Of a stretch of DNA of 64,000 bases, positions 10,957-21,165 are shown piece after piece. The translations under genes and the position numbers were made by a program. The stretch's first letter is position 1. Each line of letters begins with the position of its first letter. The stretch is from Spinacia oleracea (Eukaryota; Streptophyta; Magnoliopsida; Caryophyllales; Amaranthaceae), in the NCBI RefSeq assembly GCF_020520425.1, contig NC_079492.1:109155157-109219156 (forward strand), read 5' to 3'. The notes beneath the pieces were generated by a model. That model ran no database searches and was not told the origin of the DNA. It saw only the letters and a list, made by a program, of their open reading frames with translations.

Positions 10957-10998
<42 letters not shown>
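9718..10998 (-). mobile_element. Non-autonomous Helitron with internal duplication
   Basis: On the minus strand the 3' end is a hairpin (GTGC-ATC-GCAC, + coordinates 9732-9742), 11 bases before CTAG, followed by T. The 5' side starts TCTAATATATAT and is preceded by A (element end 10998), so it sits between A and T as Helitrons do. Inside, a block of about 560-575 bp is repeated twice; each holds two related sub-blocks marked by TTTCATTGGCCGAAA at 10032, 10331, 10607 and 10891. No coding capacity. The exact 5' base is uncertain because of the (TA)n run. Confidence 0.6.
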
Positions 10999-11334
10999 TT
11001 CATAATTATTATGTTTAAAAAAATTAATTTCAATGTGTTAGTTATTAATTTTGATGTATCACTTTATTTAAGAAATTTGTAATTTTTTAAAAATGTCTAT
11101 CTGTAAAATTTATTAATTTTATTTCGTTATTTATATTTTTCTTTTTTTTTAACATTATTAATATGAGTAATAAATTGTATGTCATGAATAGATATGTAAC
11201 TTATAAATACGATCCCAGCTGCCGATAAAGAAAAGCTAAGAAAGTCGGCTTAGATATGACTTATTACGAGTAAATACGAGTAATAACAATAATTTTCTTT
11301 ATTAAAATAATGGCTTAAAGATGACTTATTAAAT
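10999..11334. other. AT-rich spacer
   Basis: Nothing recognised between the Helitron and the LINE remnant. Confidence 0.4.
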
Positions 11335-12366
11335 ATGAATGTCACCAAAGTGTGTAGAGCCTTCCTCTGGAGTGGTCAGGCTTATAGCAATAAGCCAAGC
11401 AACATCTCTTGGGATAGGTCTTGTTGTGACAAGAAGTATGGTGGTCTTGGATTCAGAGATGTGTTCAAATGGAACATAGCCAGTATGGGGAAGTATGTCT
11501 GGGTTATTGCCTCTAAACAAGATAATGTGTGGATTAAATGGATCAATGCAGTGTATGTAAAGGATGGGGATTGGTAGACTTATTAGCCTACAACATCTGC
11601 TAGCTGGTACTGGAAAAGGATCTGTGCTACAAAAGAGATGCTCAAAATGGTGTATACTTAGGCAGAGTTTGCTGCTATGACTTATTATTCTATGCAAGGT
11701 GTTTATGAGAAGATCATTGGTGAAAAACCTCTGATTCATTGGGACAGTATGGTGTGGAATAGGTTAAACATTCCCAAGCATAGATTCATATGTTGGCTGG
11801 CTGTACAGGAAAGGCTCCAAACCACTGCAAAATTGGCAAGAATTGGAATTTCTAATTCTGCAACTTGTCTACTGTGTGGTCAGTTTGATGAAGATCATGC
11901 TCATCTGTTCTTTAACTGTCCTTACGGCAAAAGATGTATTATGGCACTTAAAGATTGGTTGAAGTTATCTTCAATATCCTGTAATCTGTTCCAGCTTCTG
12001 AGAGTGACAAGCCATAGTAGATTGACAAAATTCAGGAAGCAAGTTGTGTATGCAGCCTTAGCAGTTGCAGTTTACTCCATCTGGCAAAGTAGAAACAGTA
12101 GCTTCTGGAATGCCTCTGTCCCAACTGTGCAACATGTTGTGAGTAGGATCATTCAATCTGTTAAGGAGAGAATTTTGTATGTAATGCCTAAGAAAGTAAG
12201 TAGAAGAGATAGCTTATGGTTTATGAGCTTGTAAGCTTTGTTTTAGTTCTTTTCCTAGCTCTTTGGTGAAGGACTCCAACCTAGTTGGTTTGCTTCTCAT
12301 TGAGTTAGTGTAGGTTGTAAATTGGTTGATCATTAATATATTTCCTTACTTGCCTAGCAAAAAAAA
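11335..12366 (+). mobile_element. 5'-truncated LINE (reverse-transcriptase C-terminus with zf-RVT domain)
   Basis: One frame runs 11335-12234 with three in-frame stops (first at 11575-11577, others before 11677). It resembles the end of plant L1-type LINE ORF2: FLWSG, YGGLGFRD and NIASMGKYVW after the reverse transcriptase core, then the zf-RVT zinc-binding region (IPKHRFICWLAVQERLQT, CLLCGQFDEDHAHLFFNCPY). The endonuclease and catalytic RT core are missing, as expected of 5' truncation. A short A-run at 12358-12366 may be the tail. Non-functional retroposed copy. Confidence 0.8.
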
Positions 12367-12499
12367 TGAATTTAATTTATGTTTTGTAATTTGCATGGGT
12401 TATCGTATGAATTAATTAATTAAATAGAACAAAGTTGTAGAATATTTGCGTTAAGTTAAATAAGCAAAATATAATATAAGAATGGTATGTTTTTATAAT

Positions 12500-13430
12500 A
12501 GGTTCCTAATTATGAGGTTCCACTTCCGGGTTATGGTTAAGATGGCGTTGACTATATATAGTGATCGATTTGCGACAAATGAAATATTTGATGGTTTTGA
12601 GAACGCGGCGAATTGGGCTATCGGATTAGGATTCATCTTGATAAGTAGCTCGTACAAAAAGACGTGAAAATATGGTCGAATGTACCGGTACTTAAATGTG
12701 ATCGTGGAAGGAGAGAAAATAATTCTTGGTATCCGGAGATCGCAAAACGGCCAAACACAAAGAGTAAAGACATGTGGTTGCGATTTATGATTAAGTGTGA
12801 ACAACAACGAATATAAGAACATAATTGGCATGTTGAGTTGCTTAATGATCGTGGCACACATAACCACGAATTGACTATGCACCCCGAGGGTCACATGGTG
12901 TTAACGGTCTTAATCACGATGCGAAGGAAGTTATTCGCATGAGGTGAACGATGCACAAGCTATGCCAAAAAAACATTTTGGTGGCCATTAAGAACAAGTA
13001 TCCAGATGAAAATCCCAATATAAGGCACGGTTACAACTCCAAAGATAAGATTAGAAGTGAAGGTTCAGAATGAAGAAACATGGCTGAACACACGGCCACA
13101 TAAATTGGGTCTCATGTAATGATCGTTCGAGTAAAGTCATTACACGTGCATTCTTAGCTGTAATGGCGGAGGTGTTACGCACATATCCACTGGTTATTTG
13201 CTTGGATTCGATGTACAAGACAAACATATATGGGTTTCCCTTCTTGGAGATTGTTGGTGTGACACCGACACATCAAAATTTCCTGATCGCCTACACATTT
13301 ATGAAAGATGAGACTACATATAGCTATCGTTGGGTGTTACAGAAGTCGGAGTTGCTCCCGAGGAGAACATCATACTCACAGCTATCCTGGCGGATAAGAG
13401 GGTCGGTGGTCTTTTACTATATTTATTATT
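12500..13430 (+). pseudogene. Decayed MULE transposase (MURA/FAR1-like)
   Basis: The + frame shows a zinc-finger-like N-terminal portion (around 12580-12900, with several stops) and then, at 13163-13350, a recognisable MULE transposase core: LRTYPLVICLDSMYKTNIYG (the first catalytic Asp region), FLEIVGVTPTHQNFL, FMKDETTYSYRWVL. The same frame is used throughout but is broken by stops, and the rest of the DDE domain is missing after 13430, where an AT-rich tract starts. A dead transposase remnant; no terminal repeats could be assigned. Confidence 0.7.
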
Positions 13431-14247
13431 TATATTAATTATTTATGATTATTTATTTTTATTATTATTATTATAGTTATAATTTATTTATGATTATTGA
13501 CTAGTTTATTATTTATAATTTATATTCATTATTTATGTTTTTTTATTATTATTATATTATTATACTTATTTGATAATATGTTAATTATTATTAATAATTA
13601 TTTGCTACATTTCAAAAGAATTGAAACACTTTAAGTTTTTTCATTATTCATTTACTAATTTTAACCATAATTAAGTTTGAAGTTTTGAACTAATATTAAA
13701 AGCGAATGTTATAAGTAAAATGTTGGTGGATTGACTTCATTGTATATTTTCATAATATTAAATTTATTATTTTAAAAAAAAGTATAATTAGATATATTAT
13801 GGCCAAAGTTGTGTCTTGACAAGCGTGCTAATCAAAGTATTGTAATTTCTTTGAAACAGATGAAGTATTATTTATTATTTGTTTATTTTATTATTTATTT
13901 TTATTTATTATTATTATTTGTTATATTATTATTTATAATTATTTTTTTATGATTATTTTTTTATTATATTATTAATATTTATTAATTTAGTATTATAATT
14001 ATATTATTTTTATTATTTTTATTTCAATTCAGCGCAAAAGAACATGGTCTTACTCGTATATCCCTCCTATATTTACTTCCACCTTTCATCATTTACCTTC
14101 TGCCACCTCCAGCCTTCCCACCATATTTCAGGTTCATCTAAATTATCATAATAACCGTTCATCTTCTAAAATGCTACTTGTACATTGCAACAACTAATGG
14201 TATCACCATTTAAGAATAATTTGAGAAAGTTCGGAGTCTGCTTACTA
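13431..14247. repeat. AT-rich TTATTATT tract
   Basis: Long stretches of TTATTTATTATTA-type low-complexity DNA (13430-13610 and 13860-14030) with no gene. They resemble the cores of the PIF/Harbinger-like MITEs elsewhere in the window, but no matching ends were found. Confidence 0.5.
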
Positions 14248-14523
14248 CTACCTCCGTTTCAAAAATGATCTTTACACTTTCCATGCATTTAGTATGTTTC
14301 ATAATGTTCTTTACATTGTGTTTTACACTATTTTTGGACATAAAATTTTACTATCTCATCCTTCTTACCCCACAATATTTACCATTTTTCATTCAATTTC
14401 TCTTACTTTAATTATTTCTTTCTTACACTTACTCACTCTGCACATTGTTCTTACTTTATCCATATTTTATTATATGTATTTCAAGAAATATTAACTGTAA
14501 ATATCATTTTGAAATGGAGGTAG
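14248..14523. mobile_element. Stowaway-like MITE
   Basis: Inverted ends: left CTACCTCCGTTTCAAAAATGA, right reversed CTACCTCCATTTCAAAATGA. TA flanks both sides (14246-14247, 14524-14525). 276 bp, non-coding. Confidence 0.85.
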
Positions 14524-15027
14524 TATATAAGTAAATAAGTTACGTACCTATAATTTTGGGATTGACTTTAAGTTTGTGTCATTCTCATATATATTCATTT
14601 AGAATTTTACCCATCTTGCACTATATTTTCTAAGGTATCTTTAGTCACCCAAATATTTGTGTAGAAAATGTTCCAAAAGCTGGATATATTCGATCTAAGG
14701 CACTCGAAAATTAGATAGATTCTTAATATAATTCCAACAACGCAATCTCATATAGGACTAGCATATAGAGACAATAGGTAGTAGAAAATTCCATTGATAC
14801 AACATGGTGAATCATAAGGTAAACGATCAACTTTTAAGATGATGCATTTAAATTATTGGAGATTAGAGGATCTGGTTCTTCAACCCTCAATTTCAAAGGC
14901 TTGGATTAAAATAAATTACTCGTAACAACAACAACAACAAAAAAAAAAATGATTAATACGGAGTACTCCGTCCATGTATTGTATAGTATATACTCCATTC
15001 GTTCCTAAAAACAGACAGAGGGAGTAT
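14524..15027. other. Intergenic flank of the MULE
   Basis: No gene is seen. Short pieces of CTCCGT/GGAGTA sequence at about 14960-15027 look like remnants of Stowaway-like ends. Confidence 0.4.
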
Positions 15028-15036
15028 TTATTTATA

Positions 15037-15150
15037 CGGATTTTTCATGAAATACCCCTGAGTTTTCACGAAATTCACCAAATGCCCCTCGACTTTCAGA
15101 AATTCACCAAATGCCCCTCACTCTCACTATAATACTCAAACTACCCTTAC
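15037..15150 (+). repeat. MULE left terminal inverted repeat
   Basis: 114 bases identical to the reverse complement of 19995-20108. It holds two direct copies of AATTCACCAAATGCCCCTC and one shorter relative (ATGAAATACCCCTGA) near the tip. The two sides diverge after CTACCCTTAC. Confidence 0.95.
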
Positions 15151-15349
15151 ACTTAACGGACGTTAAGTCGCCGTTAGCTGCACTTTACTGTTTTGCCCTT
15201 ATTTGTCTTTTGGGCGCCATTACCCCTCTAACCCCACTCCCTTCTTCATTACAGTTCAAAAAAAAAACCCGATTCTCAAACTGCCCCTCTCTCTCTCCCC
15301 TGTTCTTCAACCTTCAACCACCATAACTGCATCATCAATCACTGAAAAA

Positions 15350-15724
15350 GCTTCAAAATTTTGCTGCGCGTTGTGTTGCTGAAGTTGTGTCCTGGGTTTT
15401 CAACCCCAACTGATTTCTTAGAAAGGGGGTTTTGCGAATTGCAGTAGGAAGTTGAAGAGGTGCAAGTCCAATTCTGAATTTCGTGTTCGTAGTAAACTCG
15501 CGCATCGTTTAAGGTATTTATTCACAATCGCACCTCATTTTTTTCGAATTTTCAAAGTTCTGTTGCGCAATTTTAGGGTTTAGGGTTTCTGACAATTTGA
15601 TGTTGGAGATGAGTTTTATGTTTGTGTTTTGATGAAAATAAGTAGGAATTAGTTGTATGATGTTATGCATGTCAATTTTTTGATCAAAATTTAAGTTTTT
15701 TTCTTGATGATTTGCTTGTGGTAG
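15350..15724 (+). promoter_or_regulatory. Likely 5' leader of the MULE transposase with a leader intron
   Basis: Between the left repeat and the start codon there is a GT donor-like site near 15512 (AAGGTATTT) and an acceptor-like TTGTGGTAG ending at 15724, one base before the ATG codon at 15726. This would remove a T-rich intron just upstream of the start. Inferred from splice-like signals only. Confidence 0.35.
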
Positions 15725-15725
15725 G

Positions 15726-18700
15726 ATGTCTGCTACCTGGTTGTTGCTTCATTATAAAAGTCATGACTTTGATGTGAGGGTGTTGGACACTGATAAGTGT
15801 CAATTGATTGATATATTTCTGGATATTTTTGAGGAGTCAAGGAAGCAAAATGTGTTTTTGCCTGAGAAGTTTAGGTTGTACACTAACTCACCCACTGGGA
15901 GGGTAGAATTGGTTGATGATAGTGTTATGATTAGAATGTGGGGGTGGAATATGGGCAAGGACACAGTAGAATTGTGGATAGAGGATTCAGATTCTCCAGG
16001 GCTAGCTTTTAGGTCTGTTGTAGCTCTACTTGATATGCAAAGGAAGGAGTTGGAAAAAAAGTTAAGGGAGAGACAGGAAGAGCTCTTGAGGATGCAAAGA
16101 GAGGCTGAAGAACAGAGGAGGAAAGAAGAGGAAAAGGAGAGGGTTAGGTTGGAACTTGAGGAACAAAAGAAGTATACAGTGGCTATGGAGGTCCCAGTGG
16201 TGGATGTTGAGAATGATGGGGTTGAGTATGTGAGGGTTATTACCACAGAAGATGCTGATGAGGTGTTTCCTGGCCAATCTCAACCACAACCACAAACACA
16301 AGACTCCCCCCCTCCAAAGAAACCTACAAAGTCTAAACCTAGGAAGAAATTGACTCCTAAAAAGAAGAAGACACCAAAAAATGCCCCCCCAAAACCAACT
16401 AAAACCACCACCACCCCAGAATCAACAACACAAACACCTCCACCCCCTCCTGAGTCAAGACAACAAACACCTCCACCCCCTCCTCAGTCAAGACAACACA
16501 CACCTCCACCCCCTCCTCAGTCAAGACAACACACACCTTCACCCCCTCCTCAGTCAACACAACAAACACCTTCACCCCCTCCTCAGTCAACACAACACAC
16601 ACCTTCACCCCCTCCTCAACAAACACAAACTGAAAATGCTGCACCAACTGAACCACAGGCAAACATACCTGAACCTAGTGTTCCATCTAAACCATTAAAG
16701 ACAGGGAGAGCTAGACCTAAGGGGTTTAGGGTGGGAAAACCAACACTGGTAAAACTGGGAACATATGTTGCTAAAACCAATGCTAGTAAGGTTAAGAGAG
16801 GTGCTGGAAGGGCATGTAAAGGCAAGGGTGTTGTTGTGTTATCTGATAATGAGGATGATGAGGACAGTGAGGATGATGATTATGAGGGGGAGGTGAGTGA
16901 TGATGACAGTGAGGATGAGGAGGACATAGGGGATTTCATTATTGCTGAGGAAGGGTTAGAGGACTTGCAGGATGATATCCCTGAGAAAACATTTGAGGAT
17001 TGTCTTGATGGTAGTGCTAGGATGGACAGGAATTACAAAAATGGGAAGGTTTATGTTGAGCAACCATATGGTTCTATTAGGCTAGAGCCCTGGCTAATAT
17101 TTAAAGATAGGGAGTCCTTTATGAATGTCCTTATGGACTACTGCATTCAGGAGGGGTTTGGCTTGAGTGTGGAGAAGTCAGACAACCAGAGATACACTGC
17201 TGTTTGTGCAATTGAGGGCTGTGATTGGAGAATTCATGCCTCAAAGATGGTAGACAAGTTCAGTTGGGCAATAAAGTGTATGAGTGGGGAGCACAAACTG
17301 TGTGGTAGGCTTGAGGTCAACCCAATAGTGACCACCAATTGGTTGGTGAGGAAGTTGTTGCCAGACATTGAGGCAAACTTAGAAATACCAGTGGTCACAC
17401 TGCAGAGGTATGCTCAGGAGAGGTTCCAGATTGAGGTGAAGCCAAGGCTATTCTATAAGGTGAAAGCAGTGGCTAAGGAGATCATCCATGGTAGTTTTAG
17501 TGAGTCATATGCACTCCTACCTAGGTATGCAGAGATGATCAAGGAGACTAACCCTGGGAGTTATGCACTGGTCACATGGCATAGTGTTTCTGGGGATGTG
17601 CAACCAAAGTTCAAGGCCTGTTTTTTCTCATTTGCTGCACAGTTCAGGGGATTTCTGACTGGGTGTAGGCCCATTATTGGAATTGATGGCTCTCACCTAA
17701 GTGGGTATTTCAAGGGAATTCTTCTGGCTGCTTTGGGGATTGATGGAAACAATGAGATTTTCCTGCTAGCTTATGGAGTGGTGGACACTGAAAGTCAAGA
17801 GAGCTGGAACTACTTCATGAGGAACCTAAGGGCAGTGTTTCAGCAAGAAGGATGCAACAGGGATGACTGGACCTTCATCAGTGACAGAATGAGGGTAAGT
17901 TATTTCACCAAATACCCTCTTGCATATTTAAATTTCACCAAATACCCTCATAACATAAATTAATTTCACCAAATACCCTCATACCAAAATTTATTTTCAC
18001 CAAATACCCCTATAATTAGCATGTTAATTTCATCAAATACCCTTTTAATTCACTGACTGACTTTGTTGTTTCATTCACTGATTAGGGGGTGGATTTAGCT
18101 GTGCATGAGAACTTCCCAAGGGCCACCAGAAGGTGTTGCAGTCAACATCTATACATGAATTGCAAAAATGGTGGTTGGAGTGGAGAACTTTTCCACAAGT
18201 TATTCTGGATAGCTGCAAATGCCTTCAACCCCTATGTTTTCAACAAGGCAATAGAGAAGATCACTGACTTTGATCCCAATGCAACAAAGTACTTGGACAC
18301 ATGTACTGAGCAGTGGTCCAGACATCAGTTTGACCCAGAAGTTTGTTGTGATCATAACACAACTAACTTTGTGGAATCATTCAATGCTCTGACCAAGCCT
18401 TACAGAGATTTACCAGTTTTGACCCTGTTTGAAGGTAATGCCTCTGTTTCTATTCTACTCTCCTTATTCTGTGTTTTTATTACATGGTCTCTGCATAATA
18501 TGATTCCCTGGTTGTTTCCTATTTGATTTACAGCAATAAGACAATGGGCTATGCAGAGAATTGGGGTCAGATTTGACAAAGCTGTCACTATGGAACCTCA
18601 CCAATTAACCGAGTATGCCAGACAGGAACTTGAGCTCAGAGGTGCAGAGTCCAGGTTTTGCTACTCTACTCCTTGTGGAGGTGGGGAGTATGAGGTGAGG

Positions 18701-19207
18701 GATGGAAATGTGCACTTCCCAGTGAGGATTGACACCAGGAGATGTGGATGTGGGGTATGGCAGGTCTCTGGAATCCCTTGCAAACATGGTTTGAGGGTGA
18801 TTTACAACCAAAGACTTAGCCCTGAAGATTTTGTGTCTGGCTATTTCAAGGGTGCTGCCTATAAGCAGACATATGCAGAGCATATGCACCCAATGCCTGA
18901 CCCCAGTCAATGGCCAGAGTACTCCCTTCCCACCATTAATCCCCCTGGGATCAAGAGGAGTGCTGGAAGACCCCCTAAACAGAGAAAGAGGAATGCCATG
19001 GAAGCTAAGAAGAGGAAGAGGCATAGCTCAGTCAAGTGTGGAAAGTGCAAGGAAATGGGCCACAATGCAAGGACTTGTAAGAATGGTGCTGGAAGTTCCA
19101 AGGCTCCCCCAAAGCAGAGAGCTCCTACAAAGAAGAGGAAGGCATCATCTGATGGTGCAAGTACATCCAAGGCACCACCCAAGGGGAAAAGGTCAAAGCA
19201 AGCATGA
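15726..19207 (+). CDS. mudrA-like MULE transposase, 3 exons, 1063 aa
   Basis: The exons I infer are 15726-17894, 18086-18434 and 18534-19207; all junctions use GT/AG and keep frame (3192 bases with stop). The protein cuts and moves the element in the nucleus. Seen: an N-terminal 90-residue domain resembling the PB1-like MULE N-terminus; a charged coiled-coil segment; a Lys/Pro-rich linker with six TPPPPPQSRQH-type repeats; an acidic DDEDSEDDD tract; then the MuDR zinc-binding region and the DDE domain. Likely catalytic residues are D654 (GIDGSHL), D720 (ISDRMRG, formed across the first intron) and E820 (NFVESFN). A SWIM finger follows (C910, C912, C922, H924), then a CCHC knuckle (C1008, C1011, H1016, C1021) and a basic tail. 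No stop or frameshift breaks it. It converges on the GRF gene 180 bases away. Confidence 0.92.
16429..16625 (+). repeat. 33-bp minisatellite inside the transposase gene
   Basis: Six tandem copies of an 11-codon unit (ACACCTCCACCCCCTCCTCA then GTCAAGACAAC-type) encode the TPPPPP[E/Q]S[R/T]Q[Q/H] repeats. Copy-number change would be in frame. Confidence 0.9.
17895..18085 (+). other. Transposase intron 1 carrying five copies of a TIR-like motif
   Basis: GTAAGT donor at 17895, TTAG acceptor ending 18085. Within it a TTTCACCAAATACCC motif occurs about every 30 bases, five times from 17903 to 18046 (the last as TTTCATCAAATACCC). The same motif, as TTCACCAAATGCCCC, is tandem in the terminal repeats and occurs inverted at 19881-19956. 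Confidence 0.85.
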
Positions 19208-19387
19208 GGCAGTGTGAATTTTGGGGGGTAGAATGACTTTTTGATTTGGATTAACATAGAAAACAACAGCACATGTAAATGGTGCACATATTTTTTGTAA
19301 AGTAAGCTAAAACAGGAATGCTTCCCAAATGTGGGTTTTTTGTGCATATGTAATTATGCAAAAACAAGTAGTTGTTCTTAGATTGTT

Positions 19388-19753
19388 TCACTTCATTATT
19401 ACAAAAAGTAAGATTACAAACATCAATATTCCCATTTGAATTACAAGATTCACTACTTTCTGTTGTTGTTTAAGCTTCTTCTTCATTTGCTTCAATTCTT
19501 CTTGCATCTTACTTTTCCCCCGATTTTCAACACTTTCTCCTTCATCAATGTTTCCCCTGTTTTCTTGCTCAACTCTACCCTTACACCATCTAAGATTGTT
19601 GCATGGATCGCACTTGTAGTATAGCCTTTGTGGGTTGAGTGTCGTATCGGAGCTCCGGATTGCAAATTTCCTCCCACAATAACAAAATTGGTTAGGAACT
19701 CTAATATATGTGGACTCATTGTGTGTGGATGAAGATTTTGATTGAAAACTCAT
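19388..19753 (-). CDS. GRF-type zinc-finger protein with C-terminal hydrophobic helix, 121 aa
   Basis: Single exon inside the MULE, transcribed towards the transposase gene. Residues 24-58 fit a GRF zinc finger: CYCG with C24 and C26, a basic FAIRSS stretch, NPQRLYYKC with C48, then C51 and WCKG with C57. GRF fingers bind DNA or RNA in other proteins. Residues 82-100 are Lys/Gln-rich and probably coiled coil, and 101-120 are strongly hydrophobic (VIQMGILMFVILLFVI), ending in a single Lys, like a tail anchor. The layout resembles plant At4g04775-like GRF proteins (family knowledge). Its place within the element suggests an accessory role, but no function is shown. The start chosen is the first ATG in a frame without stops. 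Confidence 0.8.
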   Translation of the reverse strand: MSFQSKSSSTHNESTYIRVPNQFCYCGRKFAIRSSDTTLNPQRLYYKCDPCNNLRWCKGRVEQENRGNIDEGESVENRGKSKMQEELKQMKKKLKQQQKVVNLVIQMGILMFVILLFVIMK

Positions 19754-19859
19754 GACTAAAATGGGATGAAACTACAACAAACACTCAGACCAGCCTTATT
19801 TATAACAAAACAACAAGCAACGACTACTTTTCAAATCCCAAAACTAGCCGTTGGACTTT

Positions 19860-19994
19860 AAATAGCTATTTTTCAGTCTTGGGTATTTGAAGAATTAAGT
19901 TTATATTTAGGGGTATTTGGTGAATTCAATTAAAATATAGGGGCATTTGGTGAATTATAAAGTAGGCTAACGGCGGACTAACGGCCCGTTAGTA
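19860..19994. repeat. Right subterminal motif array of the MULE
   Basis: Three inverted copies of the terminal motif: GGGTATTTGAAGAATT (19881), GGGGTATTTGGTGAATT (19909) and GGGGCATTTGGTGAATT (19939). They lie just inside the right terminal repeat and upstream of the GRF gene start, so they could serve as transposase-binding or promoter sites (inference). Confidence 0.75.
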
Positions 19995-20108
19995 GTAAGG
20001 GTAGTTTGAGTATTATAGTGAGAGTGAGGGGCATTTGGTGAATTTCTGAAAGTCGAGGGGCATTTGGTGAATTTCGTGAAAACTCAGGGGTATTTCATGA
20101 AAAATCCG
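19995..20108 (-). repeat. MULE right terminal inverted repeat
   Basis: Reverse complement of 15037-15150, 114 bases without visible mismatch; followed by the TTATTTATA target duplication at 20109-20117. Confidence 0.95.
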
Positions 20109-20117
20109 TTATTTATA

Positions 20118-20584
20118 TATTTATATATGTGATTCGACTTATCTACCCAAGTTGATGCTTTTGAAACAGAACCTTCAGTTAGCAAATGGAAACGCAGTAC
20201 AGCATTTTCTGACTAAAAGCTACTCCGTATAACTTTCTGTTAGTATTCATTTTGTGGACGAGTACTAATTGTTTACTATTTATTTATGGTGGATTTTTTG
20301 TATTAAAAAAAAAAAAAAAAAAAAAGTTGAAACTGGTCTTGTTAAGAAATAACAACAAGATGGGCCCCACAAAAGAAATGTCACTAAAGATTGTTTACCA
20401 CTAAAACAACTAACATGTTATTCTTCCCCTACAAATACCCTCTCTTTAACTCATTTCTCTCAAGTTCCCTCCCTTGTTCAGTACTTTGTCCTGATCAATT
20501 TGATTCCAAAACAAAAACAACAAGAAGAAAGTTTCTGTTTTGGTTGATCAAATTAGTTAATAATAATAATCTAGGGAAACAACC
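20118..20584 (+). promoter_or_regulatory. Upstream region and leader of the FUSC gene
   Basis: It holds an A-run (about 20306-20325) and a CT-rich leader-like stretch (20440-20490). The first ATG in the proper context is at 20585 (ACAACCATG). The MULE lies directly upstream, so any more distant promoter elements were displaced by about 5 kb. Confidence 0.45.
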
Positions 20585-21129
20585 ATGTTTAGCAGCGTGC
20601 AATCAAAGAGAACACGCGATTTTTGGAAAGCAGGCTTAATAGCAGCCTCAAGAACAGCTTTGGCTTGCATAATAGTAGGGTGCATAACCCTTTATGGGCC
20701 TAGCTCTCTTCAAAAACAAGTAACATTTCCTGCATTTTCTTATGTTGTTATGATACTTATCATAACCAATGCAACCTTAGGGGACACTATTCGTGGTCTT
20801 TGGCTTGCTTTTTATGCAACTCTTCAAACAGTTTGTCCTGCTATCCTCGTTTTCTGGATGATAGGAGGACCAACTAGTCTAACTGTGGCTTCTACCTCCT
20901 TGGTTTTAGCTATTGCTGCTTTCTTTATTGCCTTACCTAAATCTACCCATGTTGTGGCTAAAAGGATTGCTTTAGGCCAACTTGTTATCATTTATGTTGT
21001 TGGTTTTATCAATGCTGAACAATATGATCCTATCATGCATCCTCTTCATGTTGCTGCTAGCACCGCCGTTGGTGCCTTTGCTTGTGTATTGGCTATGCTC
21101 TTTCCCTACCCTCACCTTGCTTCCTCTCA

Positions 21130-21165
<36 letters not shown>

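Larger units (their letters stand above)
15037..20108. mobile_element. Intact-looking autonomous MULE, 5072 bp
   Basis: The terminal inverted repeats (15037-15150 and 19995-20108) begin CGGATTTTTCATGAAATACC and match over 114 bases without a difference that I can see. The 9-bp target duplication TTATTTATA is perfect (15028-15036 and 20109-20117), the size expected for Mutator-like elements. Inside are a three-exon mudrA-like transposase gene (+) and a convergent single-exon gene for a GRF zinc-finger protein (-), the same convergent layout as mudrA/mudrB of maize MuDR. Identical ends, perfect duplication and open reading frames suggest recent insertion and possible activity. Activity itself is inference. 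Confidence 0.92.

Noticed and set aside
16062-16698. Long frames on both strands over the transposase linker
   Set aside because: Shadows of the Pro-rich repeats and the coiled-coil segment of the true frame.
18605-19347. Minus-strand frames opposite transposase exon 3
   Set aside because: Antisense shadows without domains; the + frame has SWIM and CCHC motifs.
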